Source of the DNA: Flavobacterium daejeonense DSM 17708 | Lineage (GTDB): Bacteria > Bacteroidota > Bacteroidia > Flavobacteriales > Flavobacteriaceae | Length of the DNA: 64,000 nucleotides | Assembly (NCBI RefSeq): GCF_000425425.1 | Contig: NZ_AUDK01000004.1 | Span: forward strand, 62,001 to 126,000 | Direction of reading: 5' to 3' | In this document: positions 28,766 through 37,835 of the stretch, in pieces | How positions within the stretch are numbered: the stretch's first letter is position 1 | Layout: every line of letters starts with the position of its first letter | Translations under genes and position numbers: made by a program | The notes under the pieces: generated by a model | Database searches by the model: none | Told to the model about the DNA's origin: nothing | The model's input: only the letters and a program-made list of their open reading frames with translations

Positions 28766-29179
28766 TTATTGCATGTTTTCTAAAATTTTCAGGATTTTGT
28801 CCAGCTTTTCAATTTCAATAGCATTCAGTTTGGCGGCCAAAGCTTCGATTTCCAATTTGGCTTCTTTATTAGTGGCGTAGTCGTCCTGAGCCTGAATACG
28901 GTCTCTTTCATTTTGACGATTTTGTGCCATCATAATTATCGGGGCAGCATAAGCAGCCTGAGTAGAAAATAAAAGATTGAGAAGGATAAAGGGATATGCA
29001 TCCCAGTGTTTAATGTATCCGATGAGGTTTAAACCCATCCAGGCGATTACAAAAACAGTCTGAAGGATGATAAAACGCCAGGATCCCATTCCTTTAGCAA
29101 CCCAGTCTGCTATGCGACTTCCAAATTCAAGACTATCATAATGTCTTTGATGCCAGTTTTTATTGATGTTCATTTGCAT
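28766..29179 (-). CDS. DUF1003 membrane protein
   Basis: 137 residues. Two membrane helices (about 32-55 and 62-80), the second ending in the DUF1003 hallmark TQAAYAAPIIMMAQNRQNERDR, then a charged helical tail (EALAAKLNAIEIEKLDKILKILE). The first ATG 29179 and the second 29173 are both possible. Function unknown; the family is widespread in bacteria, in membranes. Single gene. Confidence 0.9.
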   Translation of the reverse strand: MQMNINKNWHQRHYDSLEFGSRIADWVAKGMGSWRFIILQTVFVIAWMGLNLIGYIKHWDAYPFILLNLLFSTQAAYAAPIIMMAQNRQNERDRIQAQDDYATNKEAKLEIEALAAKLNAIEIEKLDKILKILENMQ

Positions 29180-29336
29180 AGATTTTTTATTTAAAAGTAA
29201 TGAAAGTTTGTTTAAAAATAGCGTAGGAAGTTAAATAGCATCCAATTATTTCTGAGAAAAAGCAGTGCTAAAAAATGTGTTTAATTGTTTCTTATTCGTT
29301 TAGATAATTCTATTTTTGCACTCAAATTAAAAACCT

Positions 29337-30362
29337 ATGTATAAACAGCTTATCCGACCGTTATTTTTTTGTTTTGATCCTGAAAAAATACATCATTTTA
29401 CTTTTTCTTTAGTTCGTTTTACTTCTAAAATTCCCGGTTTTTCGGCAATTTATAAATCGCTTTATTTAGTTGATGATAAACGATTAGAAAGAGAAGTTTT
29501 TGGATTGAAATTTAAAAATCCGGTAGGACTTGCGGCAGGTTTTGATAAAGATGCCAAGTTGTACAAGGAATTGTCAAATTTTGGTTTTGGTTTTATCGAA
29601 ATCGGAACTTTGACTCCGAAAGGGCAGGATGGAAATCCTAAAAAACGTTTGTTTCGCTTAAAAGAAGATTCGGCGATTATCAACCGCATGGGATTTAATA
29701 ACGGTGGAGTGATGGAAGCAGTGGAGCGATTAAAATCAAATCCGGGTGTTTTAATTGGTGGAAATATTGGAAAAAACAAAGTAACTCCTAATGAAGAAGC
29801 AACTTCGGATTATGAAATTTGTTTTGACGCTTTGTATGATTACGTAGATTATTTTGTGGTGAATGTGAGTTCGCCAAATACACCCAATCTTCGCGAATTA
29901 CAGGACAAAGAACCGTTGACACAGCTGTTGCAGACTTTGCAAAATAAAAATTTAGCTAAGCCAAAACAAAAGCCAATTTTATTAAAAATTGCTCCGGATT
30001 TGACTGACGAACAATTATTGGATATTATTGATATTGTCAAAGAAACTCAAATTGCAGGTGTAATTGCTACTAATACCACGATTTCCCGCGAAGGTTTGCA
30101 ATCGGTAAATAAAACTGAAATGGGAGGTTTGTCAGGAAAGCCGTTGACAAAACGTTCTACTGAAGTGATTCGTTTTCTGTCTCAAAAAAGCAATAACGCT
30201 TTTCCGATTATTGGAGTAGGAGGAATTCATTCTGCCGATGATGCTATCGAAAAATTAGAAGCCGGAGCGAGTTTGGTGCAGCTTTATACCGGATTTATTT
30301 ATGAAGGACCGGCCTTGGTAAAAGCTATCAATAAAAAGATTTTAAGTCGTTTGAAATTATAA
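29337..30362 (+). CDS. pyrD: Dihydroorotate dehydrogenase (quinone), class 2
   Basis: Fourth step of pyrimidine synthesis, reducing the quinone pool at the inner membrane. 341 residues with the class 2 N-terminal membrane-binding helices ([23 protein letters not shown]) and FMN barrel motifs [50 protein letters not shown] (catalytic serine in SSPNT region), NTTISREGL and [21 protein letters not shown] box lies about 15-20 bases before the start codon. A terminator is at 30507-30540. Confidence 0.97.
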   Translation: MYKQLIRPLFFCFDPEKIHHFTFSLVRFTSKIPGFSAIYKSLYLVDDKRLEREVFGLKFKNPVGLAAGFDKDAKLYKELSNFGFGFIEIGTLTPKGQDGNPKKRLFRLKEDSAIINRMGFNNGGVMEAVERLKSNPGVLIGGNIGKNKVTPNEEATSDYEICFDALYDYVDYFVVNVSSPNTPNLRELQDKEPLTQLLQTLQNKNLAKPKQKPILLKIAPDLTDEQLLDIIDIVKETQIAGVIATNTTISREGLQSVNKTEMGGLSGKPLTKRSTEVIRFLSQKSNNAFPIIGVGGIHSADDAIEKLEAGASLVQLYTGFIYEGPALVKAINKKILSRLKL

Positions 30363-30480
30363 CACAAAGATTCGCTAAGAAAAGACGAAGACTCACAAAG
30401 TTTTTTTGTTTAAAAAATGACAGTTTATAAAGTGGATTACTTTTGACTCTGTGAACTTTGCAGTTAAGTTTTCTGGTTTT
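30361..30480. repeat. Degenerate flavobacterial intergenic repeat remnant
   Basis: After pyrD, short stretches such as CACAAAGATTCGCTAAG, ACTCACAAAG and CTCTGTGAACTTTGCAG resemble the dispersed CACAAAG-type repeats often found between Flavobacterium genes. Recognition is from memory of similar genomes, and only the presence of the words here is direct. Confidence 0.3.
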
Positions 30481-30506
30481 TTTATCTAATATTATAATAG
30501 ATTATA

Positions 30507-30540
30507 AAAGCGTAATTCTTCAACAGAGTTGCGCTTTTTT
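30507..30540 (+). terminator. Terminator of pyrD
   Basis: AAAGCGTAA pairs with TTGCGCTTT (one G-U), followed by T run at 30535-30540. Confidence 0.75.
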
Positions 30541-30553
30541 GTTGGTTCTAAAT

Positions 30554-30583
30554 TTTGCTGCTTTGCAAGTTTTAGTATCTTTG
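30554..30583 (+). promoter_or_regulatory. Promoter of the HMG-CoA lyase-like gene, probably giving a leaderless mRNA
   Basis: TTTG (30554-30557), 18 bases, TATCTTTG (30576-30583), a full match to the Bacteroidota consensus. The expected start point, 5-7 bases on, falls at or next to the ATG at 30590. Confidence 0.7.
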
Positions 30584-30589
30584 GAAACT

Positions 30590-31453
30590 ATGGAACCAAT
30601 AAAAATTATCGAATGTCCGCGTGATGCCATGCAAGGCATTAAAAGTTTTATTCCTACGGAAAAGAAAGTTGCTTATATTCAGGCTTTGCTGCGTGTGGGG
30701 TTTGATACCATAGATTTTGGCAGTTTTGTGTCGCCAAGAGCGGTTCCGCAAATGCAGGACACTGCAGCAGTTTTAGAGCAATTGGATTTGTCTAAAACCA
30801 GCAGCAAACTTTTGGCTATCATTGCCAATACCAAAGGGGCGGAGATGACTGCCCAATTTGAACCAATACAATATTTGGGTTTTCCTTTTTCTATTTCTGA
30901 AAATTTCCAGATGCGTAATACGCATAAAACTATTGCCGAATCGATTGTGAGTATGCAGGAGATTCTGGAAATTGCTGATAAACATCAAAAAGAAGTTGTG
31001 GCTTATTTGTCGATGGGTTTTGGAAATCCTTACGGCGATCCATGGAATGTGGAAATCGTAGGGGAGTGGACGGAAAAATTGGCGGCAATGGGAGTTAAAA
31101 TTCTTTCTTTGTCGGATACCATTGGAAGTTCGACTCCGGAAGTCATTCGTTATCTGTTTTCCAATTTAATTCCGAAATATCCCCAAATTGAGTTTGGAGC
31201 GCATTTGCATACAACTTATGATAAATGGTTTGAGAAAATTGAAGCGGCTTATGAATCCGGCTGCCGAAGATATGACGGCGCTATTCAGGGATTTGGCGGT
31301 TGTCCGATGGCAAAAGACGAATTGACTGGAAATATGCCTACCGAAAAATTACTGTCTTATTTTACGGCTAATAAGGAAAATTTGAATTTAAATCCGTTGA
31401 GTTTTGAAAGTGCGTATAACGAGGCTTCCAAAATTTTTCAAACCTATTATTAG
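30590..31453 (+). CDS. Hydroxymethylglutaryl-CoA lyase-like enzyme
   Basis: 287 residues from ATG 30590; the frame extends upstream but that part is the pyrD terminator and the promoter. HMGL-like TIM barrel: IIECPRDAMQG with the catalytic arginine-aspartate pair (the family usually has GPRDGLQ), GFDTIDFGSFVSP, KEVVAYLSMGFGNPYGDPW, the metal ligands GAHLHTTYD, and the catalytic cysteine loop FGGCPMAKDELTGNMPTE. It splits HMG-CoA to acetyl-CoA and acetoacetate in leucine breakdown, or a related acyl-CoA aldol. No other leucine genes are near. It precedes a lipoprotein gene by about 50 bases. Confidence 0.92.
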   Translation: MEPIKIIECPRDAMQGIKSFIPTEKKVAYIQALLRVGFDTIDFGSFVSPRAVPQMQDTAAVLEQLDLSKTSSKLLAIIANTKGAEMTAQFEPIQYLGFPFSISENFQMRNTHKTIAESIVSMQEILEIADKHQKEVVAYLSMGFGNPYGDPWNVEIVGEWTEKLAAMGVKILSLSDTIGSSTPEVIRYLFSNLIPKYPQIEFGAHLHTTYDKWFEKIEAAYESGCRRYDGAIQGFGGCPMAKDELTGNMPTEKLLSYFTANKENLNLNPLSFESAYNEASKIFQTYY

Positions 31454-31502
31454 AAATCGTTTTGAAATGAAATTTTTAGAATTACCAAAATAAGGTTCAG
31501 AA

Positions 31503-32057
31503 ATGAAAAAGTATTATTTAAGTAAAATTATTTGCTTGTTGCTTCTTGTAGGGGTGCATTTTTCCTGTACCAGTGATTTAGACTTTAATCAGGTGAATGA
31601 TTTGAAGCTGGAACCGGTTTATGAGCTTAATTTTAGCTATTTTAATGTTCCGGCAACTGCTTTTGTAGCTAGTGATGGGACTAATTATCAATGGGCTTAT
31701 GACGATGAGGAATTTGATGTTTTTAGAGATAAATACATCAACAGTTATTTACAAAGAGCCGATTTTTATTTTGAAATTACCAATACTATTGCGCGTGCCT
31801 TTTCATTGAATATTGTTTTATTGGATGCCAATAATAATATGCTGACCACAATTATTATGGATGTTCCTGCTTATTCCGGAACAGCCAATACTATTTCGCA
31901 AACAGAAATTTTTCAAAACGCAAGATTAGAATTGCTTAAAAGTACCCGAAAAATGCGTTTTATGGTTGCAATGAAACCAGGGGCGGTTTTGGATGAAAAT
32001 AGTCCCGGAAATTTAATTTTGCGTTCAAGTGCCACAGTTTATATGGATATACAATGA
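31503..32057 (+). CDS. Predicted outer-membrane or periplasmic lipoprotein
   Basis: 184 residues, unknown family. The N-terminus is a lipoprotein signal: KIICLLLLVGVHFSC with C22 at the probable lipid site, then TSDLDFNQVNDLKLEPVYELNFSY. The rest is predicted beta-strands, with a small MDVPAYSGTAN turn. The last codon overlaps the next gene by 4 bases (ATGA), so translation is coupled to the DUF5723 gene. The pair is likely a surface or envelope module; what it does is not known. It lies downstream of the HMG-CoA lyase-like gene and may share its transcript. Confidence 0.85.
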   Translation: MKKYYLSKIICLLLLVGVHFSCTSDLDFNQVNDLKLEPVYELNFSYFNVPATAFVASDGTNYQWAYDDEEFDVFRDKYINSYLQRADFYFEITNTIARAFSLNIVLLDANNNMLTTIIMDVPAYSGTANTISQTEIFQNARLELLKSTRKMRFMVAMKPGAVLDENSPGNLILRSSATVYMDIQ

Positions 32058-33454
32058 GAAAAGGTTTTTTATTCTTGCTGTTAGTGGTAGTTGCAAATTG
32101 CTTTTCTCAAAATAAGCAAGTATTGTATAATATGACTTCGGTTCCACAATCTTTAATGCTCAATCCGGGAGCCGATTTTAAGTATAAATTTTATTTTGGA
32201 GTTCCGTTGCTTTCGGGAACTTCGTTCAAAGTTGGATCTACCGGTTTTTCAATGTATGATTTGTTTGCCAATGACGGAGTCGATTTCAATCAGAAGTTGC
32301 GAAAGGTAGTTTATGCAACCAATAGGGATGATCATGGTGCGCTGAATGAGCAAATCGAAATTTTTAATGGCGGTGTGAAATTAGGGGATTGGTTGGAAGA
32401 CAAAGGGTATTTGTCCTTTGGTTTGTATCAGGAATTCGACTTTTGGAGCTATATGCCTAAGGATTTGGCTATTTTGGCTTTGGATGGTAATCGAAATTAT
32501 ATTGGAAAATCATTTGATTTGTCTGATTTAAGTGTGAAAGCCGAAACGGTTTCGGTATTACACATTGGTTATCATAAAAATATTGCTGATAATTTAATTA
32601 TAGGCGCGCGTGGGAAAATTTATTTCAGCGGATTCAATGCAACTTCTACCCACAATTCGGGATATATTTTAACCAGAAATGCTAATACGACAATGTATGA
32701 ACAAATAGTTAATTCAAATTTAACCTTGAATACTTCTGGAATTTCAAAATATATTGACGAAGATTATAATGGAGATGTTGCGACTGATGTCCGTAAACAA
32801 CTTTTGTTTGGTAGTGATATGGGGCTTGGTTTTGATTTGGGTTTTACTTATTATCCTAAAAAAAATACGCAAATTACAGCCAGTATTCTGGATGTTGGTT
32901 TTGTGAGTCACTCAAAGGATGTGGAAAACTTTACTTATAAAGGTTATTATAAGTATGAAGGAATCAATCCGGGATTTACCGGTTCAGATGATCCGGATGG
33001 TGTATACGGTGATTTTCAGGATGCGGTTAAATTAGACACATTATACAATAAATACACCACCTGGCGGCCAATAAAATTGAATGCTTCTTATAAATATTCT
33101 TATGGAATTAGCAGCGAGGAAGATTGTAATTGTTATGCCGGAGAGAAAAAATATAAAAATTCAGTTGGAGCTCAATTTTTTATGATGAGTACACCACGAA
33201 CGCCTATTACAGCTCTTACGGGGTTTTATCAAAGAAATGTTTCAGATAAATTACAGTTGAAAGCAACTTATACTTTGGATTCTTATTCTTATACGAATAT
33301 TGGATTAGGAATGTCGGCAACTTTAGGGAAGTTTAATCTGTATTTTATGGGCGATAATTTATTGGGTTATCAGGATGTATCCAAAGCTAAGAGTCTTTCT
33401 TTTCAGTTTGGCTTTAATTTTATTTTTGCCGACAGTAACGAGCCTCCTTATTGA
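32054..33454 (+). CDS. DUF5723 outer-membrane beta-barrel protein
   Basis: 466 residues with signal peptide (FLFLLLVVVANCFS, cut before QNKQ). The N-terminal mature part LYNMTSVPQSLMLNPGADF and a long run of amphipathic strands ending in LSFQFGFNFIFADSNEPPY fit the Bacteroidota DUF5723 outer-membrane family, distant from FadL-like/PorV barrels. Aspartate- and glycine-rich turns (SDDPDGVYGDFQDA) sit around residue 315. It is coupled to the preceding lipoprotein by an ATGA overlap. Function is unknown; pairing with a lipoprotein suggests a surface complex. Confidence 0.85.
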   Translation: MRKGFLFLLLVVVANCFSQNKQVLYNMTSVPQSLMLNPGADFKYKFYFGVPLLSGTSFKVGSTGFSMYDLFANDGVDFNQKLRKVVYATNRDDHGALNEQIEIFNGGVKLGDWLEDKGYLSFGLYQEFDFWSYMPKDLAILALDGNRNYIGKSFDLSDLSVKAETVSVLHIGYHKNIADNLIIGARGKIYFSGFNATSTHNSGYILTRNANTTMYEQIVNSNLTLNTSGISKYIDEDYNGDVATDVRKQLLFGSDMGLGFDLGFTYYPKKNTQITASILDVGFVSHSKDVENFTYKGYYKYEGINPGFTGSDDPDGVYGDFQDAVKLDTLYNKYTTWRPIKLNASYKYSYGISSEEDCNCYAGEKKYKNSVGAQFFMMSTPRTPITALTGFYQRNVSDKLQLKATYTLDSYSYTNIGLGMSATLGKFNLYFMGDNLLGYQDVSKAKSLSFQFGFNFIFADSNEPPY

Positions 33455-33583
33455 TTTTGATGAGAATTTTTAAAGCGGTATTGTTTTGAGGTATTTCAGG
33501 CTGTGAAATTTATTTGGATTCTGAATTTTAATAAATTAAAATAATTTGCTATATTTGCACGCAATTCAACTAGAAATTGCAAC

Positions 33584-35056
33584 ATGATAGCACACAATTC
33601 AAAGATTATCGGTGAAGGTTTAACTTACGATGATGTATTATTAGTTCCTAATTACTCACAAGTGCTTCCTCGCGAAGTGAGTATCCAAACAAAATTCTCA
33701 AGAAACATAACGCTTAACGTTCCTATTGTATCTGCTGCTATGGATACAGTAACCGAAAGTTCTATGGCTATTGCTATGGCTCAGGAAGGAGGAATTGGTG
33801 TTTTACATAAAAACATGACTATCGAACAGCAGGCTGCTAAAGTGCGTAAAGTAAAACGTGCAGAGTCAGGGATGATTATCGATCCGGTAACTTTACCTCT
33901 TTCGGCTACTGTTGCTGATGCAAAAGCAGCAATGAAAGAATTTGGTATTGGAGGTATTCCTGTTGTTGATGAAAATCAAACTTTGAAAGGAATTGTTACA
34001 AACCGCGATTTACGTTTTGAGAAAAACAGTTCTCGTCCTATTGTTGAGGTAATGACTAGTGAAAATCTGGTAACAGTTGCTGAAGGAACTTCATTAGTGG
34101 AAGCAGAAGTCGTTTTGCAAGGTCATAAAATCGAAAAACTTCCTGTAATTGACAAAGACAATAAATTAGTAGGTTTGATTACTTTTAGAGATATTACTAA
34201 ATTGAATCAAAAACCAAATGCTAATAAAGATAAATACGGACGTTTGCGTGTAGCTGCCGCTTTAGGAGTTACTGCTGATGCGGTTGAAAGAGCAACAGCA
34301 CTTGTAAATGCTGGTGTGGATGCGGTAATTATCGATACGGCTCACGGACATACCAAAGGTGTGGTGGATGTATTAAAAGCGGTGAAAGCGCAATTCCCTG
34401 ATTTAGATGTTGTAGTTGGAAATATTGCAACACCGGAAGCGGCTCAATATTTAGTGGATAACGGAGCTGACGGAGTAAAAGTAGGAATCGGACCGGGATC
34501 TATTTGTACAACCCGTGTGGTTGCCGGAGTTGGTTTTCCTCAGTTTTCTGCGGTTTTAGAGGTTTCAGCTGCAATTAAAGGTTCAGGAGTTCCTGTAATT
34601 GCTGATGGTGGAATTCGTTATACAGGAGATATTCCTAAAGCTATTGCTGCCGGAGCTGACTGTGTGATGTTAGGTTCGCTTTTAGCAGGTACTAAAGAAT
34701 CTCCTGGTGAAACGATCATTTTTGAAGGAAGAAAATTCAAATCATACAGAGGAATGGGATCTGTGGAAGCGATGCAAACAGGTTCTAAAGACCGTTATTT
34801 CCAGGATGTAGAAGACGATGTGAAGAAATTAGTTCCGGAAGGAATTGTAGGTCGTGTGCCTTACAAAGGAGAATTAAACGAAAGTATGTTGCAATTCATC
34901 GGAGGTTTACGTGCCGGAATGGGATATTGCGGAGCTAAAGACATTGCTACTTTACAGGCAACCGGGCGTTTTGTACGTTTGACTTCAAGCGGAATTTCTG
35001 AAAGTCACCCTCACAACGTAACCATTACTAAAGAAGCGCCAAATTATTCCAGATAA
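33584..35056 (+). CDS. guaB: Inosine-5'-monophosphate dehydrogenase
   Basis: First committed step of GMP synthesis, IMP to XMP. 490 residues with the catalytic barrel interrupted by two CBS domains (about 100-205: [24 protein letters not shown] and [20 protein letters not shown]). The active cysteine loop is [15 protein letters not shown], and the flap has RGMGSVEAM. It is transcribed alone from a region with TATATTTG at about 33550. It ends in a strong terminator whose surrounding 80 bases are duplicated about 810 bases downstream (35857-35935). Confidence 0.98.
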   Translation: MIAHNSKIIGEGLTYDDVLLVPNYSQVLPREVSIQTKFSRNITLNVPIVSAAMDTVTESSMAIAMAQEGGIGVLHKNMTIEQQAAKVRKVKRAESGMIIDPVTLPLSATVADAKAAMKEFGIGGIPVVDENQTLKGIVTNRDLRFEKNSSRPIVEVMTSENLVTVAEGTSLVEAEVVLQGHKIEKLPVIDKDNKLVGLITFRDITKLNQKPNANKDKYGRLRVAAALGVTADAVERATALVNAGVDAVIIDTAHGHTKGVVDVLKAVKAQFPDLDVVVGNIATPEAAQYLVDNGADGVKVGIGPGSICTTRVVAGVGFPQFSAVLEVSAAIKGSGVPVIADGGIRYTGDIPKAIAAGADCVMLGSLLAGTKESPGETIIFEGRKFKSYRGMGSVEAMQTGSKDRYFQDVEDDVKKLVPEGIVGRVPYKGELNESMLQFIGGLRAGMGYCGAKDIATLQATGRFVRLTSSGISESHPHNVTITKEAPNYSR

Positions 35057-35122
35057 TTTTTAGCTTAAACCATAAAAAAAAAAGAGCTGTCTGAGTTTTT
35101 GACTTAGACAGCTTTTTTGTTT
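35043..35122 (+). repeat. Direct repeat, copy 1: guaB 3' end plus terminator
   Basis: About 80 bases from ATTATTCCAGATAA (guaB end) through the hairpin AGCTGTCT...AGACAGCT to the T run. Nearly the same sequence occurs at 35857-35935. Confidence 0.85.
35081..35118. terminator. Terminator of guaB, also facing the DUF202 gene
   Basis: AGCTGTCT pairs with AGACAGCT, with A run before and T run after, so it can serve both the plus guaB and the minus DUF202 transcript. Confidence 0.88.
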
Positions 35123-35147
35123 CTGAATTAGAGGGATTTTAGAAAGG

Positions 35148-35492
35148 TTATTTATTTTCTGTCGCCTCTTTTATTTCTTTTGCCAAAATAGGTTCGTACA
35201 TTGCTTTAATATGTCTTTTTAGTTGAATAAAGCGAACGATTCCTATAACCAAGAGTATAAAACTTAAAGACAGGGACAGATGCCCCATATATCTAATTTC
35301 TTCAAAATCCTGCATTCCTAAAAAGGCCATGCCTCCAAGAACCAGATAAATAGAGGTTCGGATATAAGTGAGCAAGGTTCTTTCGTTTGCCAGTTTTGTG
35401 CGTTCAATGGCTAAGTGATCACGCAAAATAATTTCTTCTTTATTTACGTAGTCACCTGTGAATTTGACGAGTTGTTTGATTATCTTTTTCAT
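35148..35492 (-). CDS. DUF202 membrane protein
   Basis: 114 residues. The family mark ERTKLANERTLLTYIRTSIYL (an RTxLAxxRT repeat) lies before the first of two membrane helices (about 46-62 and 70-88); the tail LKRHIKAMYEPI is basic. The family is found in bacteria and in yeast vacuolar transporter complexes, with unclear function here. It lies between the two copies of the guaB-terminator repeat, one of which provides its own terminator (35081-35118). Confidence 0.88.
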   Translation of the reverse strand: MKKIIKQLVKFTGDYVNKEEIILRDHLAIERTKLANERTLLTYIRTSIYLVLGGMAFLGMQDFEEIRYMGHLSLSLSFILLVIGIVRFIQLKRHIKAMYEPILAKEIKEATENK

Positions 35493-35856
35493 AGGATAAA
35501 GAAAAAAATGGTACAGTTTGATAAAGAGTGATTTAACTCATAATCTACATTTGAAATTTGAATTAATTTTTACTGAAACAAATTGAAATTCTTATGAGTA
35601 CTTTGTTTAGCGATTCTATTTTTAATAGTTCGTTTTATAGTTACTATTATAAATGCTATAGTTGTTACAAGTTAAGATGTTTACTAAGTTACTGATTTTT
35701 TATGTATTTACTAAAGTACTTTTGAAGGGAACTTTCTTGAATTATAACATAAAAAATATTAGAAATGCTAACGGTTTAATAGGAATCTGTAGATGCAATG
35801 AGAATTGAACGAAAGAATGTTGTGATTTATTAGAGGTTTACTTGCCTGAATGGAAT
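35493..35856. other. Gene-free AT-rich stretch between duplicated terminators
   Basis: About 360 bases with many short repeats and no frame with coding features. It is part of the segment bounded by the two guaB-end copies and may be the decayed remains of whatever the duplication carried. Confidence 0.4.
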
Positions 35857-35935
35857 ATTATTCCAGATAATTTTTTGCTTAAATGATAAAAAAAAAGCTG
35901 TCTGAGTGTTGACTTAGACAGCTAGCTTTTTTGTT
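35857..35935 (+). repeat. Direct repeat, copy 2: guaB 3' end plus terminator
   Basis: ATTATTCCAGATAATTTTTTGC, then the same AGCTGTCT/AGACAGCT hairpin as after guaB, differing at few positions. In its place no plus-strand gene ends. Confidence 0.85.
35886..35932 (-). terminator. Terminator of the PH-domain gene
   Basis: Same hairpin as after guaB (AGCTGTCT/AGACAGCT); on the minus strand a run of nine U follows, 14 bases past the end of the PH-domain gene. Confidence 0.8.
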
Positions 35936-35945
35936 TTTATTCGGT

Positions 35946-36326
35946 TTATTTTAGAACGTGAGTGGCTAAAACATTGTGTACATCATAAACATTAACCGAT
36001 TTGTTGAATTGTTTTCGGATACTAGGGGTTTGTTCGCTGGAAACCCAAATTTTCAATTCGGCATCCAAATCAAAAGTTCCGGCAGTTTCAATACTAAAAC
36101 GGCTGATACTTTTGTATGAAATCGATTTGTACTCAATTTTGCTTCCGGTTACTCCCTGTTTGTCAACTAAAATCAGTCTTTTATTGGTGAAAATAAAAAC
36201 ATCTCTGATGAGTTTAAAACCCATTTCGATTTCCTCACCGGCAATTAGTAATTTGCTGTAATCTTTTAGTAATTCTTCCTGGCTAACCGTTCCTGCGTTT
36301 CCAAGTAATGCTGAAAATAATCCCAT
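35946..36326 (-). CDS. Bacterial PH-domain protein
   Basis: 126 residues matching the bacterial PH domain family (bPH_1, YvbH-like): LIAGEEIEMGFKLIRDVFIFTNKRLILVDKQGVTGSKIEYKSISYKSISRF, with the IFTNKRLIL strand and SKIEYKSISY loop. It forms a ring-shaped oligomer in known structures; biological role unclear. Cytoplasmic. Single gene with its own terminator. It is next to a membrane MgtC/DUF4010 gene upstream in transcript order but with a separate start. Confidence 0.88.
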   Translation of the reverse strand: MGLFSALLGNAGTVSQEELLKDYSKLLIAGEEIEMGFKLIRDVFIFTNKRLILVDKQGVTGSKIEYKSISYKSISRFSIETAGTFDLDAELKIWVSSEQTPSIRKQFNKSVNVYDVHNVLATHVLK

Positions 36327-36438
36327 AATTTTATTGTAGTTGTTAATTAATGACTAGTGTTTCTTTTATCAAAGATATTGAAAAAATAATATTGGTAAGA
36401 AAATTATTAAACTGAAAAGTGTGAGTCAATTTTAAGTT

Positions 36439-37722
36439 CTAAAAAATAAAAGAGCATAACAATCCTGTTAGAATTAAAATGCTGAAACCAATCAGGATGG
36501 GCTTTCTGATGTTTTTTTTCGAAAGGCTAATGCCGTAAATCATTTTCAAAACATTGTTACTTGTAATGGCATTGAGAACTGCAGTGGCTAAAATTCCTTC
36601 ACTAATGTTCCATTTGCTTTGAAAAATATTAATAATAAAAGGATCAATATCGGTAACTCCGACTACAAAGGATAAAATTTGAATTCCCGAAGTACCGTAT
36701 TGGCTGTTTACAAAACTGGTAAGTAAGGCAAAAACAATAAAGAGAACACCAAAAACCAATGAAGTTCTAAATTCCAGAGGATTGGACATTGTTTTAATTT
36801 CAGACTGCTGTTCCGGAGTTTTGGATTGTTTTTGATCCAGCCAGATAAAATACAAACCAATGGCAGCCGAGAGTACAGCGAGCAAACTTAAACCCGGCGC
36901 CAGTTGTATCGCTATTGATTTATTAAAGAGATAAGCCAGGATGAAAATACGAATAAACATCATTGTTGTGGCAAGAATAATTGCGGCTGTTATTTTATAA
37001 TTTTCGTCGGATTCTTTACTTTTTTTAGCCAAAATGAAAGTCGTGGCAGTACTGCTGTACAATCCGCCTAGAATTCCGGTGAGTATAATTCCCGATTGCG
37101 GGAAAACAAATTTTTGCAACAAATAACTAAAATAGGAAATACCCGAAACCGCTACGATAGCCAGCCAAAATTTATAGGGCGAAATAGAAATAGTTTCCGA
37201 AATAGGCGTGTTAGGCAGCAAAGGAAGAATTATTCCCGCTATGGCTAGAAATTTTGACAGTGTGATAAATTCATTGTCGTCAATTTTTTTTGAAAAATTA
37301 AATAAAGTTTCTTTGATTTCGACTAAAATTAAAACAGAAACGACAATGAGGATTACTAACCAGTCGGCTTGTGTATAAATTAGCGGAGCTAAACAAAAAG
37401 TGATAAGAGCTACTACTATGGAAGTGATACTAAATTCCTTTTGAAGGAAACTTTTGGTGAAATAAAATACGGAGAGAAATAAGCCTAAAATCAATCCGCC
37501 ACCCAGAAAAGGTATTAAATTAACAGGGTCAAGCTTGTAAAGAATGAATCCTAAAATTCCGATAAGCGTAAAAGTTCTGTCGGTTCCAAAACGACTTCCT
37601 AAACTGGAATTTATGAATTGGCGGCGTTGTTCCAGTCCGATGAGCAGAGAAAATAAGGCTACCAGAATAAATTTGATTAAATCCGGTGGTAATATATCGA
37701 TAAGTTCACTAGATTCTTTCAT
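36439..37722 (-). CDS. MgtC/SapB-like membrane protein with DUF4010 domain
   Basis: 427 residues, about 12 hydrophobic helices. The N-terminal third is an MgtC/SapB-type domain (LIKFILVALFSLLIGLEQRRQ, TFTLIGILGFILYKL). The remainder is DUF4010 (GILGGLYSSTATTFILAKKSKESDENYKITAAII, FVVGVTDIDPFIINIF). The whole is probably a transporter or regulator of membrane ion flow; an Mg2+ role is only inferred from the MgtC name. Single gene. Confidence 0.85.
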   Translation of the reverse strand: MKESSELIDILPPDLIKFILVALFSLLIGLEQRRQFINSSLGSRFGTDRTFTLIGILGFILYKLDPVNLIPFLGGGLILGLFLSVFYFTKSFLQKEFSITSIVVALITFCLAPLIYTQADWLVILIVVSVLILVEIKETLFNFSKKIDDNEFITLSKFLAIAGIILPLLPNTPISETISISPYKFWLAIVAVSGISYFSYLLQKFVFPQSGIILTGILGGLYSSTATTFILAKKSKESDENYKITAAIILATTMMFIRIFILAYLFNKSIAIQLAPGLSLLAVLSAAIGLYFIWLDQKQSKTPEQQSEIKTMSNPLEFRTSLVFGVLFIVFALLTSFVNSQYGTSGIQILSFVVGVTDIDPFIINIFQSKWNISEGILATAVLNAITSNNVLKMIYGISLSKKNIRKPILIGFSILILTGLLCSFIF

Positions 37723-37835
37723 TGTTGTGTTGGGTATAAAGGCGAAAAAGTATCTTAAAATTACATTCTTTTTAGATTTATGTTGTTAAAAATCCTAACA
37801 GATTTGAAAATTTTTCTTTGGTAAGCATTATTTTG

